A DNA stretch of 64,000 nt from Armatimonadota bacterium (lineage in GTDB: Bacteria; Armatimonadota; UBA10988): assembly GCA_016235455.1 (NCBI GenBank), contig JACRKZ010000067.1, forward strand, positions 62,001 through 126,000. The letters run 5' to 3'. This document shows, in pieces, positions 45,044 to 54,912 of this stretch. The notes under the pieces were generated by a model. The model was not told where the DNA came from. It was given only the letters and a program-made list of their open reading frames with translations, and made no database searches. A program made the translations under genes and the position numbers. Position 1 is the first letter of the stretch, and every line of letters begins with the position of its first letter.

Positions 45044-47797
45044 CTACGCGCCTCTCACCTCGACGGTCCCACTCGGCCCCACCGGCGCGCCACCCCTCAC
45101 GGGCACACGCAGCGTCACCGTCCGCTCGCCCTCGCCGGCGGCGATGGTCACCGCGAACGGCGCCGGCGCGCCGTCGGCCTTGGTGCCCAGCAGCACACCG
45201 TCGACCCACACTTCGGCCGCGCCGCCGAGCTCGGCGAAGCACAGCGCCCCGCCTTGCGCGCGCGCCGCGGCGAACGGCGTGAACTGGGCGCGGAACAGCA
45301 CCCAGCCGTCGCTGGGCAGAGTCTGGCAACCAGTCTCGGGGCGCACCTGGAACCACGAGTTCATGTCACTGTCGGCGATGACCTGCCGCGGGTCAGGCGC
45401 CTCGTTGGTCAGCGGCGACATGCGCCAGCGGCTCACGCGCAGCGTCGGCGGCTCGGGCGCCACCGCTGGCCGCGCCGGAGCGTCGGTCACCGTCAGGCGC
45501 AACTCGTAGCCCCTCAGGCCCTCGGCGTTGGCCGTCAGCACCACCTCGCCCGGCCCGCCGGTGGACTGGATGATGACCTGCGCCAGGCCGGCAAACAGCG
45601 AGCGCTGCCAGCCCTGCTCGGGCTCGTGGCAGGTGGGGTCGCCATTGCCCAGGCCGATGATGCGCGCTGGGCCGCTGATGGTGAAGGTCACCAGGTGGTC
45701 GGCGGTCGGATGCTCGAGCCAGGCGTCGTCGCTGGCCACGGCCCGCACTTCGACCGGCAGCACATGTTCGCCGTCACCCAGCAGCCCGCCGTCGTGCAGC
45801 AGTTGCAGCGCCACGGGCTCGCCCTGCGTCTCGACATACTCCACCAGGCCCGGACCGTGGTCGGGCGCCGAGGCCGTCAGCGTACCCGGCTCATAGGGCA
45901 CCAGCCACTCGGCGGTGCCGTCGGGTGCGACCGTCTGCCGGCCCTGGCTGCGGTGGTTGAGCCGCAGCTCCACCTCCGGCAGCGTGGTGATGACCATGAC
46001 CTTGATCGGCTCGCCCTCGCGGCCGGCCCAGTTCCAGTGCGGCGCGATGCGCAGCATGGGCTCCCTGATCCACTGGACCTGGTGCAGGTAGAAGGCGGTC
46101 TTGGGGAAGCCGCACTGGTCCATGATGCCGAAGAACGACCCGACCACGGGCCACACGTGCGGCGTGGGCTCGCCATGGTAGTCGAAGCCGGTCCAGGTGA
46201 ACCCGCCGGCCAGCCACTCGCGGTCGGCCACCGCGCGCCATCCGGCGCGGTGCGTGGCGCCCCAGGGCGCGGCCTGCGTGTCGTCTTCGGCCATGATGCA
46301 GCGCTCGCTGTCGGTGGTCCAGGCGCCGCGCGTCATGAAGGCCGAGGTGTCCTCGCTGCTGGTAACCGGCAGCGCCGGGTTGGCCGCATGGAAGCGGTCG
46401 TAGGAGTCGATCTGGTAGTTGAACCCGACCACATCCACCGCCTGGCTGACGTTGACCGGCTCGAACAGCCCGCCGTTCATGGCTGCGGTCACCGGCCGAG
46501 TGCGGTCCAGCGCCCTGACCACGCTGGCCATGCGCCGCACCATCTCGTAGCCCACGGGCGAGCCCTGCATAGGCTCCTCGTTGAACACCGACCACAAGAT
46601 GACGCTAGGGTGGTTGCGGTCGCGCCGCACCAGCCATTCGAGCTGCCGCACATACTCGGGCGAGCAGTTGAAGTGGCGGTTCTCGTCCATGACCAACATG
46701 CCCAGCCGGTCGCAGGCGTCCAGTAACTCCACCGATGGCGGGTTGTGGGCACAGCGATAGGCGTTGCAGCCCATCGCCTTGAGCCGGCGGATGCGCCATT
46801 CGACCAGCGCGTCGGGCACCGCCACGCCCACGCCGGCATGGTCCTGATGGTTGCAGGTGCCTTGCAGCTTGACCGGCTGTCCGTTGAGGAAGAAGCCCTG
46901 GTCGGCATCGAAGCGCAGCGTGCGGAACCCACAGGTCGTGGTCACCTCGTCGACCACCGCGCCGTCGACCAGCAACTCGCTGTGCACGCGATACAAGTAC
47001 GGCTCATCGACCGACCACAAGTTCACTGACGGCACATCCAGCACCATGGCGGCCTCGGCCTCGCCGAGCACCGGCACCAGCGCCTGGACCGCGCCGCCGA
47101 CCACCGGCCGCCCGTCGGCGTCGAGCAGTGTCGACCGCACCTGCACCGCCGCGTCGTCGTGTCCGCAGTTGGCCAGCGTCACGCTCACGGGCAAGCGCCA
47201 GCCGTCCCCGCCGCGCACCGGGTCGGCATGCACGCCGTCGGTGACGATATGCACCGGCGCGCGCTTGGTCAGCCAGGTGTGGCGATAGATGCCGCCGCCC
47301 TCATACCACCAGCCCTCCATGGCATTGGCGTCGACGCGCACGGCGATGACGTTGATCGCATCGCCATAGGTGGCGAACGGCGTGATGTCGATGTGGAACG
47401 ACGTGTAGCCGCACCAGTTGCGATGCACCACCGTGCCATTGACCCACACCGTGCAGTGCGTGGCCACGCCATCGAAGCTCAGTTCCAGGTGCCGGCCACG
47501 GTCGGTCTCCTCCAGCCGCAACCGCCGCCGATACCAGGCGATGCCCCGCGGCCGATAGCCTTGGGACGGGTTGGCCTGGGGGTCGAACGGCCCTTCCACC
47601 ACCCAGTCGTGCGGCAGATCGAGCACGCGCCACTCGCTGTCGTCGAAGTCGGGCGCGGCGGCGCCCCAGGCCACGCCGGCCTTGGCGTTCATGTAGGTGT
47701 CGCCGTGACCGTTGAGCGACGGGAACGCGATGTCGCCGAGATGGAAGCTCCAGCCGAGGTCGAGACGGAGGTGGTCGCGGGCGGGTTGATCGGGCAT
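45044..47797 (-). CDS. GH2 beta-galactosidase-type glycoside hydrolase
   Basis: A 917-residue enzyme without a signal peptide, so probably cytoplasmic. The N-terminal jelly roll (LDLGWSFHLGD, LPHDWVVEGPF, CTVWVNGTVVHRNWCGYTSF) and immunoglobulin-like domain precede the barrel. The acid/base is E407 in FNEEP and the nucleophile E482 in SSED; the 75-residue spacing is as in LacZ relatives. The C-terminus has DUF4982-like and another Ig-like domain with ISGPARIIGLGNGDPTCHEPE. It hydrolyses beta-galactosides or related substrates. It sits between copies 2 and 3 of the hairpin element. Confidence 0.92.
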   Translation of the reverse strand: MPDQPARDHLRLDLGWSFHLGDIAFPSLNGHGDTYMNAKAGVAWGAAAPDFDDSEWRVLDLPHDWVVEGPFDPQANPSQGYRPRGIAWYRRRLRLEETDRGRHLELSFDGVATHCTVWVNGTVVHRNWCGYTSFHIDITPFATYGDAINVIAVRVDANAMEGWWYEGGGIYRHTWLTKRAPVHIVTDGVHADPVRGGDGWRLPVSVTLANCGHDDAAVQVRSTLLDADGRPVVGGAVQALVPVLGEAEAAMVLDVPSVNLWSVDEPYLYRVHSELLVDGAVVDEVTTTCGFRTLRFDADQGFFLNGQPVKLQGTCNHQDHAGVGVAVPDALVEWRIRRLKAMGCNAYRCAHNPPSVELLDACDRLGMLVMDENRHFNCSPEYVRQLEWLVRRDRNHPSVILWSVFNEEPMQGSPVGYEMVRRMASVVRALDRTRPVTAAMNGGLFEPVNVSQAVDVVGFNYQIDSYDRFHAANPALPVTSSEDTSAFMTRGAWTTDSERCIMAEDDTQAAPWGATHRAGWRAVADREWLAGGFTWTGFDYHGEPTPHVWPVVGSFFGIMDQCGFPKTAFYLHQVQWIREPMLRIAPHWNWAGREGEPIKVMVITTLPEVELRLNHRSQGRQTVAPDGTAEWLVPYEPGTLTASAPDHGPGLVEYVETQGEPVALQLLHDGGLLGDGEHVLPVEVRAVASDDAWLEHPTADHLVTFTISGPARIIGLGNGDPTCHEPEQGWQRSLFAGLAQVIIQSTGGPGEVVLTANAEGLRGYELRLTVTDAPARPAVAPEPPTLRVSRWRMSPLTNEAPDPRQVIADSDMNSWFQVRPETGCQTLPSDGWVLFRAQFTPFAAARAQGGALCFAELGGAAEVWVDGVLLGTKADGAPAPFAVTIAAGEGERTVTLRVPVRGGAPVGPSGTVEVRGA

Positions 47798-48254
47798 GTT
47801 GTCGGCTCCGGGGGAGATGGTAGCGGGTGAGGCGGTTGTCGGCTAGGGGCTGTGGCAACTGCGCCTGGCGTCAGCTGCGGATGCCGCGCCGGTCAGTTGG
47901 GCCAGCGGCCGGGCCAGACTGGTTACACCGCGCTCCAGCGCGGCCTTGGAGTCCGGCTCGGAGCCAAACGGTGCATCGGTTGTCCAGCCAGTGCCGCCAG
48001 TGCCGGTGCGCCAATCGCCAGATTGGCATCGGCCGGAGGCGCAGCCGCAGGCCGACATCGCGGCGGACCTGTGGCCAACGGTGGTCCTACGGACCACTGC
48101 CAAGCTGGAGATGTCGCCAGCTCTGCCATCTCAGCGTACCGGCGTCAGCGCTGCTGGTCCTCGGCGCTGGAGACGGCCAACGCCGAGTAGAATCGCCATT
48201 CGCTTGGAGGCCGGCATGGCGCCAAGGCGCGGCGAGCCCGGACTGGCCCCGACT
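47798..48254. other. Intergenic region upstream of GH2, mostly repeat-derived
   Basis: About 457 bases with no gene I can support. Roughly 30% is the diverged hairpin element at 47993-48128. The short open frames across it are by-products of the palindrome. The 195 bases nearest GH2 should hold its promoter, but I see no good -10/-35 pair. Confidence 0.5.
47993..48128. repeat. Covarying hairpin element, copy 3 (diverged)
   Basis: Begins GCCGCCAGTGCCGG like copy 2 and shares TTGGCATCGGCC and AGGCGCAGCCG. The terminal mini-stem is GTGGTCC-TAC-GGACCAC (48081-48097), a different sequence from TCGGGTC/GACCCGA but still perfectly paired. The main arms match at about 15 of 19 positions. It lies in the gap before the GH2 gene. 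Confidence 0.6.
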
Positions 48255-49265
48255 CTAGCGCAGCCACTTCTCGTCGATCTCGAAGGCGTCGATAAGCGGG
48301 GTGGAATCCGAGATGGGCATCTGATTCCAGCGTCCACGCCACGGCTGCGGCGGCACGCGGTCGGGTTGGTACGACAGCCCGCCGCCGTCCAGCCCGATGG
48401 CCATGCCCACGGTCAGCCGCCAACGGCCGGCGAACAGCCATCCCTCCCACTCCGGCGCGCCGAGCAAAGCCGCCACCTCGGCTCGCGAGCGGCCCAGCAA
48501 GCGCCCGCTCGCGATCAGGTCGAGAGCCAGGGCCACGCGTCGGCCCGGCTCCTGCCGCCAGAGCGCCGCGTCGAACGATCGGCGCGCGGGCACCGGGTCC
48601 CGGTCCCTGGCAGTGCGCCACAGCTTCACCTCAACCGCACCCGACCAGGGCGTGTAGAACACCTCCAACAGGGGCGCCGCTGTGTTGCCTGGCGGCGCCA
48701 GTCGGTAGTTCTGCTCAATGGTGCGCGGCCGGTAGCCGAACCGCGGCTCGTCGACCAAGCCGGTGCCGGGCACGGCGCTCACGTAGTCAGGCACCAAGGA
48801 CTGCAGCCGGGGTGGCGGATGCTGATGGTCCTTCTCGTAGCGACCGATGGCCGCGATGAGCGTGTCGGTGCGCGCGTCGAAGCGCACCTTCGCCGCCTCG
48901 TTGCCGCGCCGCGCCGCCCACATGCCCCCCGGCACGCTGGCAACCAGGGCCAGGTGGAAGGCCAGGACGATCCATGCGGCCACCCTGACCGGACGACCGC
49001 GCCGCCGAGCCCACGACCGCAGACAGAGCAAACAGAGCCCGCCGGCTAGCCCGCCGAAGAATGGGTACACGCAGAGAAGGCCCTCAAAGCCGATGCCGCC
49101 GTTCTTGAGTTCCCGGCCCTGCCAGGCACCCACCACCATGCGCAGCCACATCAGCTCCACCGCGGCGAGCCCTGAGCACCAGGCGACAGCAACCAGGCCG
49201 GCACACACCAGGACGATGGCGCGGAAGACGCGCCCGACCTGATCTCTTCGCAATGTCGTCGCCAT
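48255..49265 (-). CDS. Multi-pass membrane protein of unknown function
   Basis: A 336-residue protein. There are three membrane helices in the first 120 residues (VFRAIVLVCAGLVAVAW, GFEGLLCVYPFFGGLAGGLCLLCL, VRVAAWIVLAFHLALVASV). Then comes a pseudopilin-like or periplasmic domain with FDARTDTLIAAIGRYEKDHQHPPPRLQSLVPDYV, which resembles the helix-plus-loop of GspG-type substrates. The C-terminal third (about 225-336) is unassigned. AGGAG lies 9 nt before the ATG at 49265. It follows the TPR gene at 49369 on the same strand. Confidence 0.55.
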   Translation of the reverse strand: MATTLRRDQVGRVFRAIVLVCAGLVAVAWCSGLAAVELMWLRMVVGAWQGRELKNGGIGFEGLLCVYPFFGGLAGGLCLLCLRSWARRRGRPVRVAAWIVLAFHLALVASVPGGMWAARRGNEAAKVRFDARTDTLIAAIGRYEKDHQHPPPRLQSLVPDYVSAVPGTGLVDEPRFGYRPRTIEQNYRLAPPGNTAAPLLEVFYTPWSGAVEVKLWRTARDRDPVPARRSFDAALWRQEPGRRVALALDLIASGRLLGRSRAEVAALLGAPEWEGWLFAGRWRLTVGMAIGLDGGGLSYQPDRVPPQPWRGRWNQMPISDSTPLIDAFEIDEKWLR

Positions 49266-49368
49266 GGCCAAGCTCCTGCTCGGGGCGGGTCGCGGTCGCC
49301 CCAGCGGCCGCGGCATCCGGCGCCTGCCCGAACAACCAACGTGCGACGACGGCGGATCCGCCACCGAG

Positions 49369-50901
49369 TCACCGCCGCCGCCGTGGCCCCAGCCAGCCGG
49401 TGCAGCCTGAGCGGCCCTCCGGCCGCGCTCCAGGCGCCGCCGGCATCGGCGGAACGGGCCCGACAAACCCGCTCAGTCCGCTGGCCCGCGCGATCTGGGC
49501 GTAGACCGGCCAGGTGGAGTCCGGGTCGATCCTGGCCGCCTGGCGAATGCGTTCCCAGGCCTCCTCCTTGCGACCGAGCTCCAGGGCGCACAGCGCCAGC
49601 GCCTGCAACGCCGGCGCCGAGCCCGGCTGCAGCTCGACCGCCCGGCGGTAACGGGCGATCGCCTCCTCGCGGCGACCCAGCTCACACAGCACGTTGGCGC
49701 TGACGATCCAGGCCTCGGCCTCGGTTGGCGTCGCGGCCAGCCACTCCTCGCACTTGGCCAGAGCGGCCTCCGGCTCGCCAAGCCGGAGCAACCAGAGCGC
49801 CCAGTCGGCGTAGACTGGCGCCCAGCCCGGGCGGATGGCCAGCGCCGCGGCGAACTTGCCGGTAGCGGCTTCCCAGTCACCGCGCATGGCCAGGCACAGG
49901 CCCCACAGATGCAGCGACGGGTAGAGGCGCGGCTGGACAGCCAGCGCGGCCCGGAGCCGCTCTTCGGCGCGGACCAGGTCGCCATCGACCAGTGCCCTGC
50001 GCCCCAGGTGGTGGAGAGCGATGGCATCGCGCGGGTCGGCCGCAAGCGCCTGCTCGAACCACCGCTCGGCCTCGCCCGGCGTGCCCTGTCGCACAGCGTG
50101 GAGGCCCCGCGACCGCAGCGCCACGCCGCAGCTCGCGTCGGCTTCGAGCGACCTGCGCAGCGACTCCAGTCCAGCCGTCTCACGGCCGTCAGCCAGCAAT
50201 GCGCTGCCGCGCCAGGCCCAGGCCTCCGCGTCGCTTGGGTTGAGGGCGAGCGCGCGCTCATAGTGCTCGATGGCGCCTGCGAGGTCGCCCTGCGTTTGGT
50301 GCGTTGTGCCGACAACCACGAGTGTGCTCACGTCGTCCGGCACGATACCGAGGGCCGCATGGTACTTGGCCAAGGCGCCGTCAAGGTCCCCTGCGTCGAA
50401 CAGCGCATGGCCCCAGCAGAGCAGCGCGGACCAGTGCCCTGGATCAGCCGCCAAGGCCGCTCGGCACTTGGCGATGGCGCCTTCGGCATCACCCAGGCGC
50501 TGTAGAGCCGAGCCCCATTCGCAGAGGGCGCGAGCATCGCCCGGGTCGCGAGCCACGAGTTCCGACAGGATGGGCACGGCAAGCTCCGGCTCGCGCGCTG
50601 CGGTGTGCTGCACGGCGATGCTCAGCAGCACTTCGGGGGCGGCCTGGCCGTCATGCTCTTCACCCCACGCCGCCGCCTCGCGTAGCAGTGCCATCACCTC
50701 GGCGCGCCGGCCCACGCCGGCCTCGGCGGCGATCAACTTGGCCTCGTACAGCCGCTCGAAATCCACGTCCCCGTTCGCCGAAGCCCAGTCAGTCAACTGC
50801 CGGAGCCGCCGAGTCCACGCCTGCGGGTCGTTGCGCCAGCGGGGTTCGGCTTCGAGATAGGCATCTCTGTAGCGGGCCAGCCGTGCGGCTCGGTCAGTCA
50901 T
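49369..50901 (-). CDS. TPR-repeat protein
   Basis: A 510-residue soluble protein. A roughly 100-residue N-terminal helical region precedes about nine TPR units (for example GDAEGAIAKCRAALAADPGHW, GDLDGALAKYHAALGIVPDD, GDLAGAIEHYERALALNPSD, GRREEAIARYRRAVELQPGS). A Pro/Gly/Arg-rich tail ends the protein. GGGGGAGG precedes the ATG. Likely a scaffold. It may be co-transcribed with the membrane protein downstream. Confidence 0.8.
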   Translation of the reverse strand: MTDRAARLARYRDAYLEAEPRWRNDPQAWTRRLRQLTDWASANGDVDFERLYEAKLIAAEAGVGRRAEVMALLREAAAWGEEHDGQAAPEVLLSIAVQHTAAREPELAVPILSELVARDPGDARALCEWGSALQRLGDAEGAIAKCRAALAADPGHWSALLCWGHALFDAGDLDGALAKYHAALGIVPDDVSTLVVVGTTHQTQGDLAGAIEHYERALALNPSDAEAWAWRGSALLADGRETAGLESLRRSLEADASCGVALRSRGLHAVRQGTPGEAERWFEQALAADPRDAIALHHLGRRALVDGDLVRAEERLRAALAVQPRLYPSLHLWGLCLAMRGDWEAATGKFAAALAIRPGWAPVYADWALWLLRLGEPEAALAKCEEWLAATPTEAEAWIVSANVLCELGRREEAIARYRRAVELQPGSAPALQALALCALELGRKEEAWERIRQAARIDPDSTWPVYAQIARASGLSGFVGPVPPMPAAPGARPEGRSGCTGWLGPRRRR

Positions 50902-51178
50902 CAGCCTCCCCCAGGTTCGATGATCAGGGGATACGCGACCACGGTGATATGGCCTTCATATTGCTCCCCTCCCACCCAACCCAAGCCACCTGGCGCAGGC
51001 CCTCTGCCCGCGCGAGCTCGGACCGGGCACTCCGGCCGCCTGCCTCGCGCCGTTGTTTCCTATGGCGATACAGGGAACTTATCTGTGTACTTATAGGAAA
51101 TTGCCTGAGGCCGATTCTGCCACCGCCCACGCCAGATGCTGATGTGTCGATGCGCTTGCAGGAACAGCAGAAGTGCAC
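50902..51178. other. Divergent gap between the TPR gene and pseudopilin copy 2
   Basis: About 280 bases with no gene. It has an AT-rich stretch at about 51058-51110 (TTATCTGTGTACTTATAGG), unusual here, that may hold a promoter on either strand. No repeat or hairpin of note. Confidence 0.45.
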
Positions 51179-51208
51179 TTGACAACCATAGTCGGTGTGG
51201 CGCATAAC
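51179..51208 (+). promoter_or_regulatory. Sigma70-like promoter of pseudopilin copy 2
   Basis: TTGACA (51179-51184), an 18-nt spacer and CATAAC (51203-51208). A broken palindrome GTGAT-N5-ATCAC (51218-51232) lies between it and the AGGAG site of the gene. Confidence 0.5.
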
Positions 51209-51247
51209 AGTCACCATGTGATATCTGATCACGATAGGAGACGCATC

Positions 51248-51937
51248 ATGAGTCGCAGACGAGCATTCACCCTCATCGAGCTGCTGGTGGTGATCGCGAT
51301 CATCGCCATTCTGGCGGCCATCCTCTTCCCCGTCTTCGCCAAGGCTCGCGAGAAGGCGAGGACCTCCAGTTGCGCCAGCAACGAGAAGCAACTGGTGCTG
51401 GGCCTCATTCAGTACAGCCAGGACTACGACGAGAAGTGGCCCGGCCGCGCCATCAACACCGAGGACTACCAGTGGCGCGTGCTGGTTCAGCCGTACCTGA
51501 AGAGCTCCCAGGTCTTCGTCTGCCCGTCCAACACCGCCAACGAGTGGGGCACGGGTGGCAACCAGGGCAACACGTACCGTCGCTCCTATGCCTGCAACGG
51601 CCATGACGCCTTCAACACGCCCATGCGCTGGAACAATGGACAGGCACTGGCGGCGCTGGTGGCGCCTTCCCAGACCATCCTGGTCTGCGAGAGCCGCGAG
51701 TGGTGGACGGAGATGAACCTGGACTATGTCGGCGCGAACTGGACCGGCCGCGGCCCGTCGCTGTTCTCCAGCCACATGTCCATGGGTAACTACGGCTTCT
51801 GCGATGGTCACGTCAAGGCCATGAAGGCCAGCCAGACTGCCACCACCACGATCTTCATGTGGGACCAGAACCCGCAGCAGGCCGCTCCGGCCAACATCAT
51901 CGCCAACATGCAGTCGGTGGACCAGCAGTCGCAGTAG
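51248..51937 (+). CDS. Type II/IV pseudopilin-like protein with DGHVK C-terminal motif (copy 2)
   Basis: A 229-residue protein with leader MSRRRA and FTLIE cleavage motif (Ala at -1). The hydrophobic helix, [40 protein letters not shown] and [19 protein letters not shown] all match copy 1, with about the same spacing. An AGGAG site lies 8 nt before the ATG. It ends with a strong hairpin terminator. Exported and processed by prepilin peptidase; role unknown. Confidence 0.88.
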   Translation: MSRRRAFTLIELLVVIAIIAILAAILFPVFAKAREKARTSSCASNEKQLVLGLIQYSQDYDEKWPGRAINTEDYQWRVLVQPYLKSSQVFVCPSNTANEWGTGGNQGNTYRRSYACNGHDAFNTPMRWNNGQALAALVAPSQTILVCESREWWTEMNLDYVGANWTGRGPSLFSSHMSMGNYGFCDGHVKAMKASQTATTTIFMWDQNPQQAAPANIIANMQSVDQQSQ

Positions 51938-51966
51938 CGCTGACCCAGCTACCGGCAAGGTCCGTT

Positions 51967-51999
51967 GCGCGGCCCCGCATCGATGATGCGGGGCCGCGC
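51967..51999 (+). terminator. Terminator of pseudopilin copy 2
   Basis: Arms 51967-51981 and 51985-51999 (GCGCGGCCCCGCATC and its complement, 15 bp) with a 3-nt loop, then GCATTTCT. Confidence 0.7.
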
Positions 52000-52067
52000 G
52001 CATTTCTGGCCGCCGCCGCCGCCGCACCCACTCCCCATCTCCACCAATCCACGCTAAACTGCCACGC

Positions 52068-54905
52068 ATGTCGCACCCGAGTAACCTGGAACCAGCCCTC
52101 CGCGCGCGCGTGCGCGGCGAGGTCGCCTTCGACCGCCTGACCCGCGGCATCTACGCCACCGACGCCAGCCTCTACCAGATCGAGCCCATAGGTGTCGTGA
52201 CACCGGCGGATGAGGCCGACCTGGTGGCCACCGTGGCCTGCGCCGCCGAACATGGCATACCCATCCTGCCGCGCGCGGGCGGCACCAGCCTCGGCGGGTC
52301 GGCGGTCGGCGCCGCGCTGGTCATCGACGTCAGCCGGCACATGAACCAGTTGCTGGAAGTCAACGTCGCCGAGCGCTGGGCGCGCGTACAGCCGGGGCTG
52401 GTGCGCGACAACCTCAATGCGCTGCTCAAGCCGACGGGGCTGATGTACGCGCCCGACCCCGCCACGGGCAACCGCGCCTGTGTCGGCGGGATGATCGGCA
52501 ACAACTCCTCGGGCATGAGGAGCATCGTCCACGGCAAGACCGTCGACCATCTGCTGGCGGTCAAGGTGGTGCTGCCCGACGGACGCGTGACCTGGCTGGG
52601 CGAGCCCGAGCTGGACGACGAGGTCGCCGCCGAGTTGCGCGCGCGGGTCATGGCCATCGTCGACGCCCAACGCGACGAGATCGCGGCCAGATACCCCAAG
52701 ATCATGCGCCGCGTGCAGGGCTACAACCTCGACGAGCTGTGCGGCGACGCGCCCAACCTGGCCAAGCTCATCTGCGGCAGCGAGGGCACGCTGGCCACCA
52801 TCATCGAGGCCAAGGTCAACCTCGTGCCGCAGCCCCGTGCCGTGGCGCTGCTCGTGGCGCATTTCGACGACCTGCTGACCAGCTTGCGCGCCACCCAGGA
52901 GGTGCTCGGGCTCGGACCGTCCGCCGTGGAGATCATCGACGACACCGTGCTCGGCCTGGCCCAAAGCAGCGCCACCACCGCCGCGCTGTGTGACTGGATC
53001 CAGGGTCAGCCGCGCGCTATCCTGGCCATCGAGTTCTGCGGCGACGACGCGGCCGAGACCGTCGCGCGCGCGCAGGCCTGTGGCCAAAGCCTTCTGCAAG
53101 AAGGCTCAGCCTATGCCGTGACACAGATGCCCACCGCGGCGCAGCAGGCCCGGCTGTGGGCCGTGCGCAAGGCCGGGCTCGGCGTGATGATGCGCATTCG
53201 CGGCGACCGCAAGCCGATCCCGTTCATCGAGGACGGCGCGGTGCCCATCGCGGTGCTGCCCGAGTACATCGCCGGCGCGCTGGCCATCTGCGCGCGTCAC
53301 GAGACGCAGGTCACACTGTATGCCCATTGCAGCGTCGGGCTCATCCATCTGCGGCCCATCCTGTCCATGAAGGACGCGGCCGACATCGCCCGCATGAAGG
53401 CCATCGCCGACGAGACCTTCGAGCTCATCCGGAGCTTGGGCGGCTCGATCAGCGGCGAGCATGGCGATGGGCTGGCGCGCAGCAGCTACCTGGAGTGGTT
53501 CTTCGGGCCGACGCTCTACCAGGCGTTCCGCGAGGTGAAGGCGGTCTTCGACCCGCGCGGGCTGATGAACCCCGGCAAGATCGTCGATGGCCCGCCCATC
53601 GACCAGAACCTGCGCTACGGGCCGGACTACCGTAGCGCCGAGCCGGTCGGGCACTACGACTACAGCGTCACCGACGGCCTGCACCGCGCCGTGGAGACCT
53701 GCAACGGCGTCGGCGCCTGCCGCCAACTGCTGGCCGGCACCATGTGCCCCACCTACCGCGCCACGCGCGACGAGTCGCTGAGCACCCGCGCCCGCGCCAA
53801 CGCGCTGCGGCTGGGTCTCAACGGCACGTTCGACGGCATTGGCGACCCGGCGCTGGCGCCGGTGCTCGATACCTGCCTGGCCTGCAAGGCCTGCAAGACT
53901 GAGTGCCCCAGCAACGTCGACATGGCCCGCCTGCGCTCGGAGGCGCTGGCCGCGCGCCACGCCCAGCACGGCACGCCGCCGCGCGAGCACCTGGTGGTGG
54001 CCTCGCCGCGGCTGGCGCGACTGCTCAGCGGGCCGTTGGCGCCCATCGCCAACGCCGTCGCGGCCAGCCGGCCCGTGCGCTGGCTCAACGACAAGCTACT
54101 CGGCCTCGACGCCCGCCGCGTGCCGCCGGCCTATGCGCGCGTGCCGTTCGAGCGCTGGTTCGCCGCGCACCGCGCGCCCGATGGCGAACGACCGGAAGTG
54201 GTTCTGTTCGACGATACCTGGCTGCGATACCACGACACGGCCGTGGGCATCGGCGCGGTAGAGCTGCTGGAGAGCTGCGGCTACCGCGTGACCGTGGCCC
54301 GCGCCGGCTGTTGCCAGCGGCCGGCCATCAGCCATGGCAGCCTGGACACCGCGCGGCGCGAGGGCGAGAAGACGCTGCGCCGGCTTGACCGCTGGCTGCA
54401 GACGGGCGTGCCCGTCGTCTGCTGCGAGCCGAGTTGCGCCAGCGCCCTGACCGACGACCTGCCCAGCCTGATCGCCGACAAGGCTCTCGGTGCGCGCGCG
54501 ACGGCCGGCATCGCGATGATCGACGTGTTCCTGGCCAACGAACTGCAGTCGGGTCGGCTGGCGGCCACCTTCCGCTCCACCGCGCACCGCGTGCTACTGC
54601 ACGGCCACTGCCATCAGAAGGCGCTGTTCGGCACCCAGTCGATGACACGCATCCTCGCCCTGGTGCCCGGCCTGCGGGTGGACGAGGCCGACTGCGGGTG
54701 CTGCGGCATGGCCGGCTCGTTTGGCTATGAGCGCGAACATTACGAGCTGTCGATGCAGGTGGCCGAAGACCGGCTGCTGCCGGCGGTGCGCGCCGCGGGC
54801 GCCGATACGACGGTCGTGGCCTGCGGCTTCTCCTGCCGCCACCAGATCCTCGACGGCACGGGCGTGCGCGCGCGGCACTGGGTGGAGGTGGTGCGAGGAG
54901 GATGA
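52068..54905 (+). CDS. FAD-linked dehydrogenase fused to Fe-S oxidoreductase (GlcD-GlcF/YdiJ type)
   Basis: 945 residues in one chain. The FAD-binding_4 domain (about 42-215) shows RAGGTSLGGSAVG and GGMIGNNSSGMRSIVHGKT. The FAD-oxidase C domain (about 240-505) has SGEHGDGLARSSYL. The Fe-S part has CNGVGACRQLLAGTMCPTYRATRDES, a CLACKACKTECPSNVDM cluster site (about 604-620) and two CCG domains (AGCCQRPAISHG, HGHCHQK, DCGCCGMAGSFGYE). It matches D-lactate/D-2-hydroxyglutarate-type dehydrogenases. It probably feeds electrons from a 2-hydroxy acid to the quinone pool. The ribosome site is weak. Confidence 0.9.
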   Translation: MSHPSNLEPALRARVRGEVAFDRLTRGIYATDASLYQIEPIGVVTPADEADLVATVACAAEHGIPILPRAGGTSLGGSAVGAALVIDVSRHMNQLLEVNVAERWARVQPGLVRDNLNALLKPTGLMYAPDPATGNRACVGGMIGNNSSGMRSIVHGKTVDHLLAVKVVLPDGRVTWLGEPELDDEVAAELRARVMAIVDAQRDEIAARYPKIMRRVQGYNLDELCGDAPNLAKLICGSEGTLATIIEAKVNLVPQPRAVALLVAHFDDLLTSLRATQEVLGLGPSAVEIIDDTVLGLAQSSATTAALCDWIQGQPRAILAIEFCGDDAAETVARAQACGQSLLQEGSAYAVTQMPTAAQQARLWAVRKAGLGVMMRIRGDRKPIPFIEDGAVPIAVLPEYIAGALAICARHETQVTLYAHCSVGLIHLRPILSMKDAADIARMKAIADETFELIRSLGGSISGEHGDGLARSSYLEWFFGPTLYQAFREVKAVFDPRGLMNPGKIVDGPPIDQNLRYGPDYRSAEPVGHYDYSVTDGLHRAVETCNGVGACRQLLAGTMCPTYRATRDESLSTRARANALRLGLNGTFDGIGDPALAPVLDTCLACKACKTECPSNVDMARLRSEALAARHAQHGTPPREHLVVASPRLARLLSGPLAPIANAVAASRPVRWLNDKLLGLDARRVPPAYARVPFERWFAAHRAPDGERPEVVLFDDTWLRYHDTAVGIGAVELLESCGYRVTVARAGCCQRPAISHGSLDTARREGEKTLRRLDRWLQTGVPVVCCEPSCASALTDDLPSLIADKALGARATAGIAMIDVFLANELQSGRLAATFRSTAHRVLLHGHCHQKALFGTQSMTRILALVPGLRVDEADCGCCGMAGSFGYEREHYELSMQVAEDRLLPAVRAAGADTTVVACGFSCRHQILDGTGVRARHWVEVVRGG

Positions 54906-54912
54906 ACGTCAA

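Noticed and set aside
47843..48103. Short frames across the gap before the GH2 gene
   Set aside because: They follow the hairpin element and have no ribosome site; treated as repeat by-products.
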